From Sphingobacteriales bacterium 50-39 (lineage in GTDB: Bacteria; Bacteroidota; Bacteroidia; Chitinophagales; Chitinophagaceae), in contig MKTZ01000003.1 in NCBI GenBank assembly GCA_001898505.1, positions 62,001 to 126,000 of the forward strand: 64,000 bases of DNA. The letters are read 5' to 3'. The position numbers and the translations under genes are program-made. The notes beneath the pieces are model-generated. The model saw nothing but the letters and a program-made list of their open reading frames with translations. It was not told the DNA's origin and made no database searches. The stretch's first letter is position 1. Every line of letters starts with the position of its first letter. Positions 38,172 to 46,729 of the stretch are shown one piece after another.

Positions 38172-39499
38172 GGGTATCTATTACGATAGTTGCTGTATGT
38201 ATGCTGGGATGTATGATGCGGGGGATGGCGCAGGACAGAAAGCTGGTGGCAAAGACATATAATTCCGGATTTGCGATCGCACATGATTCTTATAATTCCA
38301 TTTCGGTGGCCAGTAACGGGAAGGTGTATTATGTTCTCAGCTCGCAGTCCATCGATACCGGCGGGCAGATGTATTCTTTTGATCCGGGGACGGGAAAGAT
38401 CCATCATTGTGGAGATATTACCGAAGCCTGTGGAGAGAAGGGGATGAAGACCATTGTACAGGGTAAGAGCCATGTCCGTTTTGTGGAGTCGAAGGGGAAG
38501 CTCTATTTCGCCACGCATGTCGGCTATTATTCGATGGTGGATGGAATGGAGAAGATGGGTATACCTCCTGCGGGCTACAAAGCGTATCCTGGCGGTCACG
38601 TCCTTTCTTATGATCTGAAGACAGGGAAATTCGAGAACCTTGCCATAGCCCCCCACCAGGAAGGCGTCCTGACCATGAATATGGACACCGCGAGGGGTTT
38701 GATCTATTGCGTGACCTGGCCGACGGGATATGTTTTCCGGTATGATCTGGGCAAAAAAGAATCGAAGGAGATCGGGCCTTTGTCCGGCGAGGGTGAGAAT
38801 GGAATGGGTAAAAGCTTTCGGACCCTTTGCCGCAGCCTGGCCATCGACCCTACGGACGGATCCGTGTATGCCACCAATTCCGAAGGGACCATCTTCCGTC
38901 TGAAGCTGGGGAGCGATGTGCTGGAGCCTATGGATGAGGACATGAAGAAGGATTATTTCGGATCGTATGACCCCACCTCGGCCGGTCATATGGGATATAA
39001 CTGGCGGCAGACCATATGGTATCCGGGAAATAAGAGCTTTTATGGCGTCCATGGGAATTCGGGTTATCTTTTTCAATTCGAGCCTCATGAAGAGAGGATC
39101 AATGTCATCGACCGGATCACGTCATATCCGTCCCGGCGGAGCGGGATGTTCGACGAGTTCAGCTATGGATACCTGGGGTTCATATTGGGTCCCAACCGCC
39201 ATACGCTGTACTATCTTACAGGCGGGCCTGTTTATGAAAATGGCAGGCGGGTCAAAGGGAAGAGCAGTACCTCGATGGGTGAAGCCAAGGGGCTGGAGGA
39301 CCTTCACTTGGTGACCTATGATATCCCTACGGGCAAATACGAAGACCATGGGGCCATCTTTTATGCCGATGGGCAGCGGCCATTGTATGTGAATGCTATT
39401 GCCGTCGGAAAGGATGGATCTGTGTATACGCTGGCGCGGATGACCGAGAAAGGGGTGTCGCGTACCGACCTGGTGAGGATCACGGGAGTTAAACTATAA
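38168..39499 (+). CDS. Secreted beta-propeller protein of unknown function
   Basis: The protein has 443 residues with a signal peptide (about 1-22). The rest is made of repeated beta-blades with patterns such as KVYYVLSSQ, GQMYSFDPGTGK, HVLSYDLKTGKFE and YVFRYDLGKKE, typical of NHL/SMP-30-like propellers. No catalytic motif is assigned. It is translationally coupled to the DegT gene (ATGA-type overlap). A role in binding or lactonase-like chemistry in the periplasm is possible. Confidence 0.65.
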   Translation: MRVSITIVAVCMLGCMMRGMAQDRKLVAKTYNSGFAIAHDSYNSISVASNGKVYYVLSSQSIDTGGQMYSFDPGTGKIHHCGDITEACGEKGMKTIVQGKSHVRFVESKGKLYFATHVGYYSMVDGMEKMGIPPAGYKAYPGGHVLSYDLKTGKFENLAIAPHQEGVLTMNMDTARGLIYCVTWPTGYVFRYDLGKKESKEIGPLSGEGENGMGKSFRTLCRSLAIDPTDGSVYATNSEGTIFRLKLGSDVLEPMDEDMKKDYFGSYDPTSAGHMGYNWRQTIWYPGNKSFYGVHGNSGYLFQFEPHEERINVIDRITSYPSRRSGMFDEFSYGYLGFILGPNRHTLYYLTGGPVYENGRRVKGKSSTSMGEAKGLEDLHLVTYDIPTGKYEDHGAIFYADGQRPLYVNAIAVGKDGSVYTLARMTEKGVSRTDLVRITGVKL

Positions 39500-39503
39500 G
39501 GGT

Positions 39504-40856
39504 ATGAAGATATTTTCGAAATTAATAATTGGATGTGTACTGTGGTTGTGCTGTTCGTTTGCCTGGGGTGCTGACGGCATCATCCGTGCTGGTGTCGCCA
39601 GGATATCTATTACTCCTTCGCTGCCTGCCTGGCTGAATGGTTATGCCAGCAGAGAGCAGCCTGCCAATGGGGTCCTTACCGACATTTGGGCGAAGGCGCT
39701 CGTAGTGGAAGATGCACCGGGCAGCAGAGTGGTCATTGTCACCGTGGATCTGTTAGGGTTGTCACATGATGTCGTGATGGAGGTGGCCCGGCAAGTCGAT
39801 AGTCTTTATGGGATCAAGCGCTCGCAGTTGCTGTTGAATTCATCTCATACGCATTCGGCGCCCGTGGTATGGCCATGTTTGGATGTGATCTATAATCTCG
39901 GGCCGGAGGATCAGGCCAAAGTATCCATGTATGTCCAGGAACTGACCGTCAAGCTGGTGAAGGTGATCGGCATGGCCATGGGAAACCGGGCGCCGGCGAA
40001 GTTATATACCGGGCATGGATCGGCGAATTTTGCCATCAACAGGAGGAATGCTATTCACCCGAATGGTCCTGTGGATCATGATGTGCCTGTATTGAAGGTG
40101 GTATCGGCGGAGGATAAGCCCCTCGCTATTGTTTTCGGATATGCCTGTCACAATACCACGCTGGTGGATAATAATTTGCTGGTCAACGGGGACTATGCGG
40201 GATTTGCCCAGATAGAACTGGAAAAGGCGTATCCCGGCGCGCAGGCTATGTTCCTCATGGGCTGTGCGGGTGATCAGAACCCTTCTCCCCGGGGAACTGC
40301 GGCACTGGCTGAGCAGCATGGCAAGAGCCTGGCGGATGCTGTTGTAAAAGTTCTCTCAGGGGACATGCATGTTGTCCGGGGGCCGATCCGCACTGCCTAT
40401 ACGAAGACCGAGTTGCCTTTCCCCGCATTCGACCCGGCTCAATACAGAAAAGAGATCGTCAGCAGCGATAAATTTCTTCAACGGCGAGCCAGGCTGATGC
40501 TGGACCTTTACAACCGGGGCCTGGTCCCGGATCATAGGGATTATCCTGTTCAGGCCGTGCGTTTCAGTAACGATCTTTGTATCCTGGGTTTGAGCGATGA
40601 AGTGGTGGTAGATTATTCGCTCCGCGTAAAGAGGGAGTTTGCGGGGGAGAACATTTTTGTAGCGGGCTATTCGAGTGAGGTCATGTGTTACATACCTTCC
40701 GAGCGGGTATTGAAGGAAGGGGGGTATGAGGGAGGGGAGAATATGATCTATTATGGCTGGCCTGGCCCGTTCGCGGGAGGTATAGAAGACAGGGTTTTTA
40801 GCGCCATTTATCGCGTAATGAAAGAAGCGGGCAGCAAGGCAGTAAAAAGCAAATAA
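39504..40856 (+). CDS. Neutral/alkaline ceramidase-family secreted protein
   Basis: The protein has 450 residues with a signal peptide (about 1-22). The body matches the N-terminal domain of neutral/alkaline non-lysosomal ceramidases: RAGVARISITPSLPAWLNGYASRE opening, VIVTVDLLGLS, the zinc segment NSSHTHSAPVV, and FGYACHNTTL with NGDYAGFAQIELEK. It is shorter than true ceramidases and lacks their C-terminal domain. Such short forms are common in Bacteroidota glycan loci with unknown substrate, possibly an amide bond on an amino sugar. It starts four bases after the propeller gene. Confidence 0.82.
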   Translation: MKIFSKLIIGCVLWLCCSFAWGADGIIRAGVARISITPSLPAWLNGYASREQPANGVLTDIWAKALVVEDAPGSRVVIVTVDLLGLSHDVVMEVARQVDSLYGIKRSQLLLNSSHTHSAPVVWPCLDVIYNLGPEDQAKVSMYVQELTVKLVKVIGMAMGNRAPAKLYTGHGSANFAINRRNAIHPNGPVDHDVPVLKVVSAEDKPLAIVFGYACHNTTLVDNNLLVNGDYAGFAQIELEKAYPGAQAMFLMGCAGDQNPSPRGTAALAEQHGKSLADAVVKVLSGDMHVVRGPIRTAYTKTELPFPAFDPAQYRKEIVSSDKFLQRRARLMLDLYNRGLVPDHRDYPVQAVRFSNDLCILGLSDEVVVDYSLRVKREFAGENIFVAGYSSEVMCYIPSERVLKEGGYEGGENMIYYGWPGPFAGGIEDRVFSAIYRVMKEAGSKAVKSK

Positions 40857-40858
40857 TT

Positions 40859-42139
40859 TTGACAAAGAACCTGACCATAGTAGGGATGCTCTTTTTTGTA
40901 TTTGGGTTTGTCACCTGGGTCAATGCTATTCTGATACCGTATTTCAAGATCGGCTGTGAGCTGAACAATTTTCAGTCGTACCTGGTGGCCTTTGCTTTTT
41001 ATATCTCTTACCTGGTGATGTCAGTTCCTGCGGGGTATTTATTAAGGATCATCGGTTTCAAAAAGGGGATGATGGCCGGGTTTTGGATCATGGCGCTGGG
41101 GGCGTTCATTTTTGTGGGAGCAGCCTGGTGGCGGACATACACCGGATTTTTGTTCGGGCTTTTTGCCATAGGGGCCGGGCTGACCATTCTTCAGACGGCG
41201 GCCAATCCTTATATCACCGTCCTGGGGCCTGCCGAGCGGGCGGCGCAGCGGATCAGTGTGATGGGGGTGTGTAATAAGACAGCCGGGATACTGGCTCCTC
41301 TGCTATTTGCTGCGGTGCTGCTTCGTCCGACGGACAATGAGATATTCAGCCGGTTGCCATCGATGGGGGAAAATGAAAGAAAGCTGGTATTGGATGCGTT
41401 GATACGAAGGGTAATGCTGCCCTATGCCTGTATAGGATGTATATTGCTGTTGCTGGGTTGGCTCGTGCGAATATCGTCCCTGCCGGAGATCGATAGGGGG
41501 GAGGAGGAGGTATCCTTCGCCGAGGGAGACAAGCAGAGTGTATTCCATTTTCCCCATCTGATCCTGGGCGCCGTGGCTATCTTTCTGCATGTGGGGACAC
41601 AGGTGGTGGCCATCGATACGATCATCGGTTATGCGGGCTCCATGAATATCCAGCTGCCCCGGGCGAAGGTTTTTCCTTCGTATATCCTTTTTGCAACAAT
41701 AGTGGGGTATATCATTGGGATATTGACCATTCCCCGGTATATTAGTCAGGCGAGAGCGTTCCTTACCTGTACCGTATTGGGGATGCTCCTGTCCTTATCC
41801 ATTGTGTCGTTACGGGGGAGAGTGGCGTTGGGTGGGCATGTGGCGGATATTTCGCTGTGGTTGATCGTCTTACTTGGTTTGGCCAATTCGCTGATCTGGG
41901 CGGGGATCTGGCCCCTGGCGCTGGATGGATTGGGGAGGTTTACGAAGACTGGGGCCTCTGTATTGGTGATGGGTCTGTGCGGGAATGCGATATTGCCTCT
42001 GGTATATGGCTGGCTGGCCGACAAATGGGGTTTACGGGAGGCGTATTGGGTGCTGTTCCCCTGTTATTGCTATCTGTTCTTTTATGCCGTATACGGGCAT
42101 CGCATCCGAAACTGGAAATTTAAAAAACTGCTTGCATGA
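40859..42139 (+). CDS. Sugar MFS permease (FucP/NagP-like)
   Basis: The protein has 426 residues and 12 predicted membrane helices. The MLFFVFGFVTWVNAILIPYFK first helix and the QTAANPYITVLGP motif are signatures of the FucP/GluP/NagP proton-sugar symporters. In its setting with nagA and nagB it probably carries an N-acetylhexosamine across the inner membrane. The start is TTG at 40859, two bases after the previous stop; the next ATG falls inside the first helix. It overlaps nagA by four bases. Confidence 0.88.
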   Translation: MTKNLTIVGMLFFVFGFVTWVNAILIPYFKIGCELNNFQSYLVAFAFYISYLVMSVPAGYLLRIIGFKKGMMAGFWIMALGAFIFVGAAWWRTYTGFLFGLFAIGAGLTILQTAANPYITVLGPAERAAQRISVMGVCNKTAGILAPLLFAAVLLRPTDNEIFSRLPSMGENERKLVLDALIRRVMLPYACIGCILLLLGWLVRISSLPEIDRGEEEVSFAEGDKQSVFHFPHLILGAVAIFLHVGTQVVAIDTIIGYAGSMNIQLPRAKVFPSYILFATIVGYIIGILTIPRYISQARAFLTCTVLGMLLSLSIVSLRGRVALGGHVADISLWLIVLLGLANSLIWAGIWPLALDGLGRFTKTGASVLVMGLCGNAILPLVYGWLADKWGLREAYWVLFPCYCYLFFYAVYGHRIRNWKFKKLLA

Positions 42140-43326
42140 GCAGGAAAATGATCAAAATAATCAATGGTAAAGTGATTGTTCCGGGAGGCATCCTGGAGAG
42201 GGGTATCGTGCTGGTAGAAGATGGCGTTATCCGGAGTGTGGGAGAGGAAGAGGTTCCGGCTAGCGGAGCAAAAATTATCGATGCGGGAGGGAGGTATGTA
42301 TCGCCGGGGTTTATCGATCTGCATGTTCATGGCGGCGGTGGATTCGACTTCATGGACGGACATGAATCCGCCTTTCTAGGTATTGCTGACCTGCATGCCC
42401 GGTACGGAACTACGTCCATGTTGCCAACGACACTGACCGCATCCAAGGAAGAGCTGCTGCATACGCTCGACACCTATGAGCGGGTGTTGCCGAAGAATCG
42501 ATCCGGGGCGCAATTCCTGGGAATGCATCTGGAGGGCCCTTATTTTGCTATGAGCCAGCGGGGGGCGCAGGAACCTCGGTATATCCGTAATCCTGATCCG
42601 GCCGAATATATGGAGATCCTGGGAAAGGCGCATCTTATCAGGCGGTGGAGCGCTGCTCCCGAACTGCCCGGGGCGCTCGAGTTTGCGCATGCCGTCAGGG
42701 AGAAGGGTATCCTGGTGTCCATGGCGCATACAGATGCGCTGTATGAAGAGGCGGTGAGGGGGTTTGAGCATGGTTATACGCTGGCGACGCATTTTTACTC
42801 CGCCATGTCTACCGTGATGAGACGAGACGGTTTTCGATATGCGGGGGTAGTGGAGGCAGGCTATCTTATAGACGAGATGGATGTAGAGATCATTGCGGAT
42901 GGGAAGCATTTGCCGCCCCCCTTGTTACAACTGGTGTATAAGATAAAAGGGGCAGGGAGGACCGCGTTGATCACGGATGCCATGCGTGCAGCGGGTATGC
43001 CGGAGGGGAAAAGTATTTTGGGAAGCGTTGATCACGGTATGGAGGTGATCGTTGAAGACGGAGTGGCAAAGTTGCCGGACCGGAGCTCTTTTGCCGGAAG
43101 TGTCGCTACTGCCGACAGGCTGGTGCGTACCATGGTGCAGGAGGCGCATATACCTCTATTGGAGGTGGTGCGTATGATAACCGCCACACCTGCTGCCATC
43201 CTTGGTCTTTCCGGTAGCAAGGGCTCGCTGGAGCAAGGCAAGGACGCCGATATTGTGCTATTTGATGAGGACGTACGGATACATTCTACCATTATAAAAG
43301 GAGAACTTGTATATGCACATGGATAA
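42136..43326 (+). CDS. nagA: N-acetylglucosamine-6-phosphate deacetylase
   Basis: The protein has 396 residues and the amidohydrolase fold. The metal motif DLHVHGGGGFDFMDG has His63 and His65, HLEGPYFA supplies the metal Glu, SMAHTDALYEE and ATHFYSAMS carry the next ligands, and LITDAMRAAGMPEG holds the catalytic Asp. It removes the acetyl group from GlcNAc-6-P (or GalNAc-6-P) in the cytoplasm. No sugar kinase gene is seen in the window, so phosphorylation must come from elsewhere. It overlaps the nagB-like gene at its 3' end. Confidence 0.92.
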   Translation: MSRKMIKIINGKVIVPGGILERGIVLVEDGVIRSVGEEEVPASGAKIIDAGGRYVSPGFIDLHVHGGGGFDFMDGHESAFLGIADLHARYGTTSMLPTTLTASKEELLHTLDTYERVLPKNRSGAQFLGMHLEGPYFAMSQRGAQEPRYIRNPDPAEYMEILGKAHLIRRWSAAPELPGALEFAHAVREKGILVSMAHTDALYEEAVRGFEHGYTLATHFYSAMSTVMRRDGFRYAGVVEAGYLIDEMDVEIIADGKHLPPPLLQLVYKIKGAGRTALITDAMRAAGMPEGKSILGSVDHGMEVIVEDGVAKLPDRSSFAGSVATADRLVRTMVQEAHIPLLEVVRMITATPAAILGLSGSKGSLEQGKDADIVLFDEDVRIHSTIIKGELVYAHG

Positions 43327-44065
43327 ACTGGATATAAAGACTTTCCTATCGCGTGCGGAATTGGGTGAGGCCGCTGCTTCGAGCGTAAGCAGGAAGATAG
43401 GGGAGCTGCTGGAGGACCAGCTTTTTGTGAATATAATCTTTGCGGCTGCACCGTCTCAGCTGGAATTTTTGGCTGCATTGCGGCAGGCGCCTATCGAATG
43501 GGGCCGTATCCGGGCTTTTCATATGGATGAATATACCGGGCTGAGGGCGGATGCTGTACAGGGTTTTGGGAATTTCCTTCGCGAACATCTTTTCGACAGG
43601 GTCCCTTTACTCGCTGCGTATTGTATCGATGGACAAGCTGCCAGCCCGGAAAATGAGTGTGTTCGATATGCCGGTCTGCTCCGACAGTATCCCCCGGACA
43701 TTGTCTGTATGGGCATCGGGGAGAACGGGCATATTGCATTTAACGATCCGCCCGTGGCGGATTTTAACGATCCTCATGCCGTGAAGGTAGTGGCACTGGA
43801 TATGGCCTGCAGACGGCAGCAGGTAAATGACGGATGTTTTGCGGAGTTGAGCCAGGTGCCTCGTCATGCCATCACCCTGACCATTCCTACGTTGATGGCG
43901 GCGTCGTATATTTATTGTATGGTGCCGGGGAAACGGAAAGCCCCGGCCGTGTTCAATACATTGCATCAGCGGATCATCGAGGATTATCCTTCGTCCGTCC
44001 TGCGGCGGCATCCTCATGCGGAGCTTTTTCTGGATATTCAAAGCGCGGAAAGAATAGCATTTTAA
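43319..44065 (+). CDS. nagB: Glucosamine-6-phosphate deaminase/isomerase family protein
   Basis: The protein has about 248 residues. The NagB fold shows FHMDEYTGL (catalytic Asp), GIGENGHIAFNDPP and a C-terminal IPTLMAASYIYCMV helix. Compared with E. coli NagB (NDGHIAFNEP), the loop reads ENGH and the Glu after IAFN is Asp, so activity could be shifted. Three in-frame ATGs exist (43307, 43313, 43319); I use the last, which gives the shortest overlap with nagA. It converts GlcN-6-P to fructose-6-P and ammonia if orthologous. Confidence 0.78.
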   Translation: MDKLDIKTFLSRAELGEAAASSVSRKIGELLEDQLFVNIIFAAAPSQLEFLAALRQAPIEWGRIRAFHMDEYTGLRADAVQGFGNFLREHLFDRVPLLAAYCIDGQAASPENECVRYAGLLRQYPPDIVCMGIGENGHIAFNDPPVADFNDPHAVKVVALDMACRRQQVNDGCFAELSQVPRHAITLTIPTLMAASYIYCMVPGKRKAPAVFNTLHQRIIEDYPSSVLRRHPHAELFLDIQSAERIAF

Positions 44066-44074
44066 AATGATGGA

Positions 44075-45460
44075 ATGATGAGATATTTATTAGGCGTCGT
44101 ATTACTATTGTCCGGATGCGGGCGGGCAGGGGATAAAAAAGAGGAAAAGCACGAGTATCCGATACGCCTGATCACGCTGGACCCCGGGCATTTTCATGCT
44201 GCCCTGGTGCAGAAGACCGGCTATGCAGATATCGACACCGTAGTGCATGTGTATGCGCCTGGCGGGCAGGAGCTTCAGGCGCATATGGCGCTGATAGAAA
44301 AGTACAACAGCCGGCCCGATCAGCCGACGCGGTGGAAGGAGGTGGTGTATGCAGGGCCTGATTATTTATCGCGCATGATGCGGGAGAAGGCGGGCAATGT
44401 GGTGGTCCTTGCGGGCAACAACCAAAAAAAGATAGAGTATATCAAGTCGGCGGTCGACAGCGGATTCAATGTATTTGCGGACAAGCCGATGATCATCGAA
44501 CCAAAGGATTTTCCCGTTCTGGAGGCGACGTTCGGGGAGGCGAAAAAGAATGGGGTCGTGCTGTATGATATCATGACCGAGCGTTATCAGATCACTACCG
44601 TCCTGCAAAAGGAACTGTCCACGATGCCCGAGGTATTTGGCCGGCTGCTGAAAGGGACCAGGGACAACCCCGCCATCACCAAGGAAAGTGTCCATCACTT
44701 TTTCAAATATGTCAGCGGCAAACCTTTGATCCGGCCATCCTGGTATTTCGATGTAAGCCAGGAAGGAGAGGGGATCGTGGATGTGACCACGCATCTCGTG
44801 GATCTTGTCCAATGGGAATGTTTTTCCGATAGCTTGCTGGACTATAAGAAGGATGTAGACATGCTGTCTGCCCGCCGGTGGCCTACTGTTCTAACTCCTT
44901 CTCAATTCAAGCTGTCAACGCAGCTGGATCATTACCCCGCGTTCCTGTCGGCCAATGTAAAGGATTCGCTGCTGAATGTATTTGCCAATGGCGAAATGGA
45001 TTATACGTTGAAAGGGGTGCATGCGCGTGTGTCTGTCCGGTGGGACTTCCAGGCGCCGGAAGGAGGCGGGGACACGCATTATTCTGTATTGAGAGGAGAG
45101 CTGGCAAACCTGATCATCCGGCAGGGTAAGGAGGAAGGATTTAAACCTGTATTGTATATCGAACCTCTCAGGGCCTCGGCAAAGTATGATAGCTCGGTAC
45201 GGCATGCAGCAGCCGCCCTGCAAGGCCGGTGGCCAGGAGTCTCTGTGGAGGGGACGTCTAAAGGATGGAAGGTTCTCATACCTGAGCGGTATAGTCTCGA
45301 CCATGAGGCTACGTTTGCGGAAGTGACAAAAAAATATTTGGGTTATGTGAAGTCCGGCAAGCTTCCCGAGTGGGAATTGAGCTGTATGCTGGCTAAATAT
45401 TATACGACGACAAGGGCGCTGGAAATGGCGCGGAGAGGGGTGTTGAAAAAGTATACATAA
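44075..45460 (+). CDS. Lipoprotein Gfo/Idh/MocA oxidoreductase with putative oxidoreductase C-terminal domain
   Basis: The protein has 461 residues with a lipobox LLLSGCGR (Cys15). The N-terminal Rossmann-like region (about 27-170; RLITLDPGHFHAAL, VVVLAGNN, NVFADKPMII) is followed by the putative oxidoreductase C-terminal domain (SWYFDVSQEGEGIVDVTTHLVDLVQWE). The glycine-rich NAD loop is atypical, so cofactor use is uncertain. It is probably membrane-anchored on the periplasmic side. The last codons and stop of this gene form regulon site copy 3. Confidence 0.8.
   Translation: MMRYLLGVVLLLSGCGRAGDKKEEKHEYPIRLITLDPGHFHAALVQKTGYADIDTVVHVYAPGGQELQAHMALIEKYNSRPDQPTRWKEVVYAGPDYLSRMMREKAGNVVVLAGNNQKKIEYIKSAVDSGFNVFADKPMIIEPKDFPVLEATFGEAKKNGVVLYDIMTERYQITTVLQKELSTMPEVFGRLLKGTRDNPAITKESVHHFFKYVSGKPLIRPSWYFDVSQEGEGIVDVTTHLVDLVQWECFSDSLLDYKKDVDMLSARRWPTVLTPSQFKLSTQLDHYPAFLSANVKDSLLNVFANGEMDYTLKGVHARVSVRWDFQAPEGGGDTHYSVLRGELANLIIRQGKEEGFKPVLYIEPLRASAKYDSSVRHAAAALQGRWPGVSVEGTSKGWKVLIPERYSLDHEATFAEVTKKYLGYVKSGKLPEWELSCMLAKYYTTTRALEMARRGVLKKYT
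45441..45460 (+). promoter_or_regulatory. Regulon site copy 3, inside the 3' end of the lipoprotein gene
   Basis: The sequence TGTTGAAAAAGTATACATAA differs from copies 1 and 2 by one base in the A-tract. It lies over the last six codons and stop of the lipoprotein oxidoreductase gene and about 50 bases before the creatininase-family gene, so it should drive the sugar-acid operon. The conservation inside a coding end supports a functional site. Confidence 0.55.
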
Positions 45461-45510
45461 CTGACCGATAAATACATATATCATCGGGCGATTGCGGCTA
45501 ATTTTATAAC

Positions 45511-46332
45511 ATGACAATTTCGGGAACTATGTTGTATTCTTCACAGAATTATGTCACGATAGGGGAGGAGGCGAAAGACAAAGTGGTGGTATTGCCTCTG
45601 GGTGCTATCGAGCAGCATGGCCCTCATATGGCTGTTTCGACGGATACCGATATTGTCACGATGGTAGCCATGGGGGCGGAAGAGAAGATCGGAGAGAAGA
45701 TGATGCTTTGCCCTACTTTATCATTTGGCTCCAGTCATCATCATTTGTCTTTTGGAGGCACGATAAGTATTTCACCCGCACTATATACACAGGTGATCGT
45801 GGACCTTGTGAGCTCGTTGTTGGAAGGAGGCTTTAGGAGGATCGTGCTGTTGAATGGCCATGGAGGAAATATAACGCCCGTGAAGCAGGCATTGGCTTTG
45901 TTGAGTCATCGTTATGACAAGGATATACAGCCCAATATCGTACTGGCTACTTATTGGGAGCTGGCGGGAAGCGCTTTTGCCGGAGACCCGCCGATGGAGA
46001 GCCCGGCCTTGAGCCATGCCTGTGAATATGAAACAAGCCTGATGTTGCATTTATTCCCTGAGAAAGTGGATGTGTCGAAGGTGGTGCGTGCCAGGCGGCC
46101 GAAGAGCAATGGTTATACGGGGTGGGAAGATGATGAGCCTTACCGGGGAGTGACTATTTTTAAACAAACATCTTTTATTTCGAGCAATGGCTGTAGCGGG
46201 GAGCCGCAACTGGCGACTGCCGAGAAGGGGGCGCATTTATACAAATATGCTGTCGAGAGCCTGGTAAGCTTTCTCGAATCGTTTTCACAATGGCCATTCC
46301 TGGACAAATTAACCAACAACAATAATGGGTAA
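45511..46332 (+). CDS. Creatininase family protein
   Basis: The protein has 273 residues. The creatininase metal-binding motifs are LPLGAIEQHGPHM, STDTDI, and LNGHGGN, which supply Glu, His and Asp ligands for a two-metal centre. Relatives hydrolyse small cyclic amides or formamides (creatinine, FAPy, MftE-type), and many are of unknown substrate. It is the first gene of the sugar-acid operon; the next gene (RidA) overlaps its end by eight bases. An internal ATG at 45529 is an alternative start. Confidence 0.85.
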   Translation: MTISGTMLYSSQNYVTIGEEAKDKVVVLPLGAIEQHGPHMAVSTDTDIVTMVAMGAEEKIGEKMMLCPTLSFGSSHHHLSFGGTISISPALYTQVIVDLVSSLLEGGFRRIVLLNGHGGNITPVKQALALLSHRYDKDIQPNIVLATYWELAGSAFAGDPPMESPALSHACEYETSLMLHLFPEKVDVSKVVRARRPKSNGYTGWEDDEPYRGVTIFKQTSFISSNGCSGEPQLATAEKGAHLYKYAVESLVSFLESFSQWPFLDKLTNNNNG

Positions 46333-46708
46333 GAAAGAGATCAAGCATCCAAATAAAATGGTGTCTACGGGCGCCTATTCTTCCGGGGTTCTTGTAAACG
46401 GACTATTGTTCGTCAGCGGACAGGGGCCGTTGGACCTGTCCACCGGTGAGGTAAAACGGGGTACGATAGAAGAAGAGACACTGCTGACACTGGAACATGT
46501 GCGTAAGATCGTCGAAGCCGCCGGCGGGACAGTGGATGATATTGTAAAGTGCACCGTGCATTTGAGCGATATCAATGATTTTAAAAGATACGATGCAGCT
46601 TATGGCTCTTTTTTCACCGGTGTCCGTCCGGCGAGGACAACAGTACAGTCAGTACTGTCCGACGGGATCAAGGTCGAGATCGATGCGATAGCTGTCATCG
46701 GAAAGTAA
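46325..46708 (+). CDS. RidA family enamine/imine deaminase
   Basis: The protein has 127 residues and is a complete RidA/YjgF fold. The typical YSSGVLVNGLLFVSGQGPLD N-terminus, the GTVDDIVKCTVHLSD helix and PARTTVQSVL with its active Arg are visible. RidA speeds the release of ammonia from reactive 2-aminoacrylate-like imines. Its presence in a catabolic operon suggests a step that makes an imine or enamine, for example from an amino sugar acid. Confidence 0.9.
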   Translation: MGKKEIKHPNKMVSTGAYSSGVLVNGLLFVSGQGPLDLSTGEVKRGTIEEETLLTLEHVRKIVEAAGGTVDDIVKCTVHLSDINDFKRYDAAYGSFFTGVRPARTTVQSVLSDGIKVEIDAIAVIGK

Positions 46709-46729
46709 GGGATATACCAAAACTACTTC

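Noticed and set aside
38135-39088. Open frame of over 300 codons on the minus strand across the beta-propeller gene.
   Set aside because: The plus-strand protein has a signal peptide and regular blades and fits the operon; the minus-strand translation has no domain or start context.
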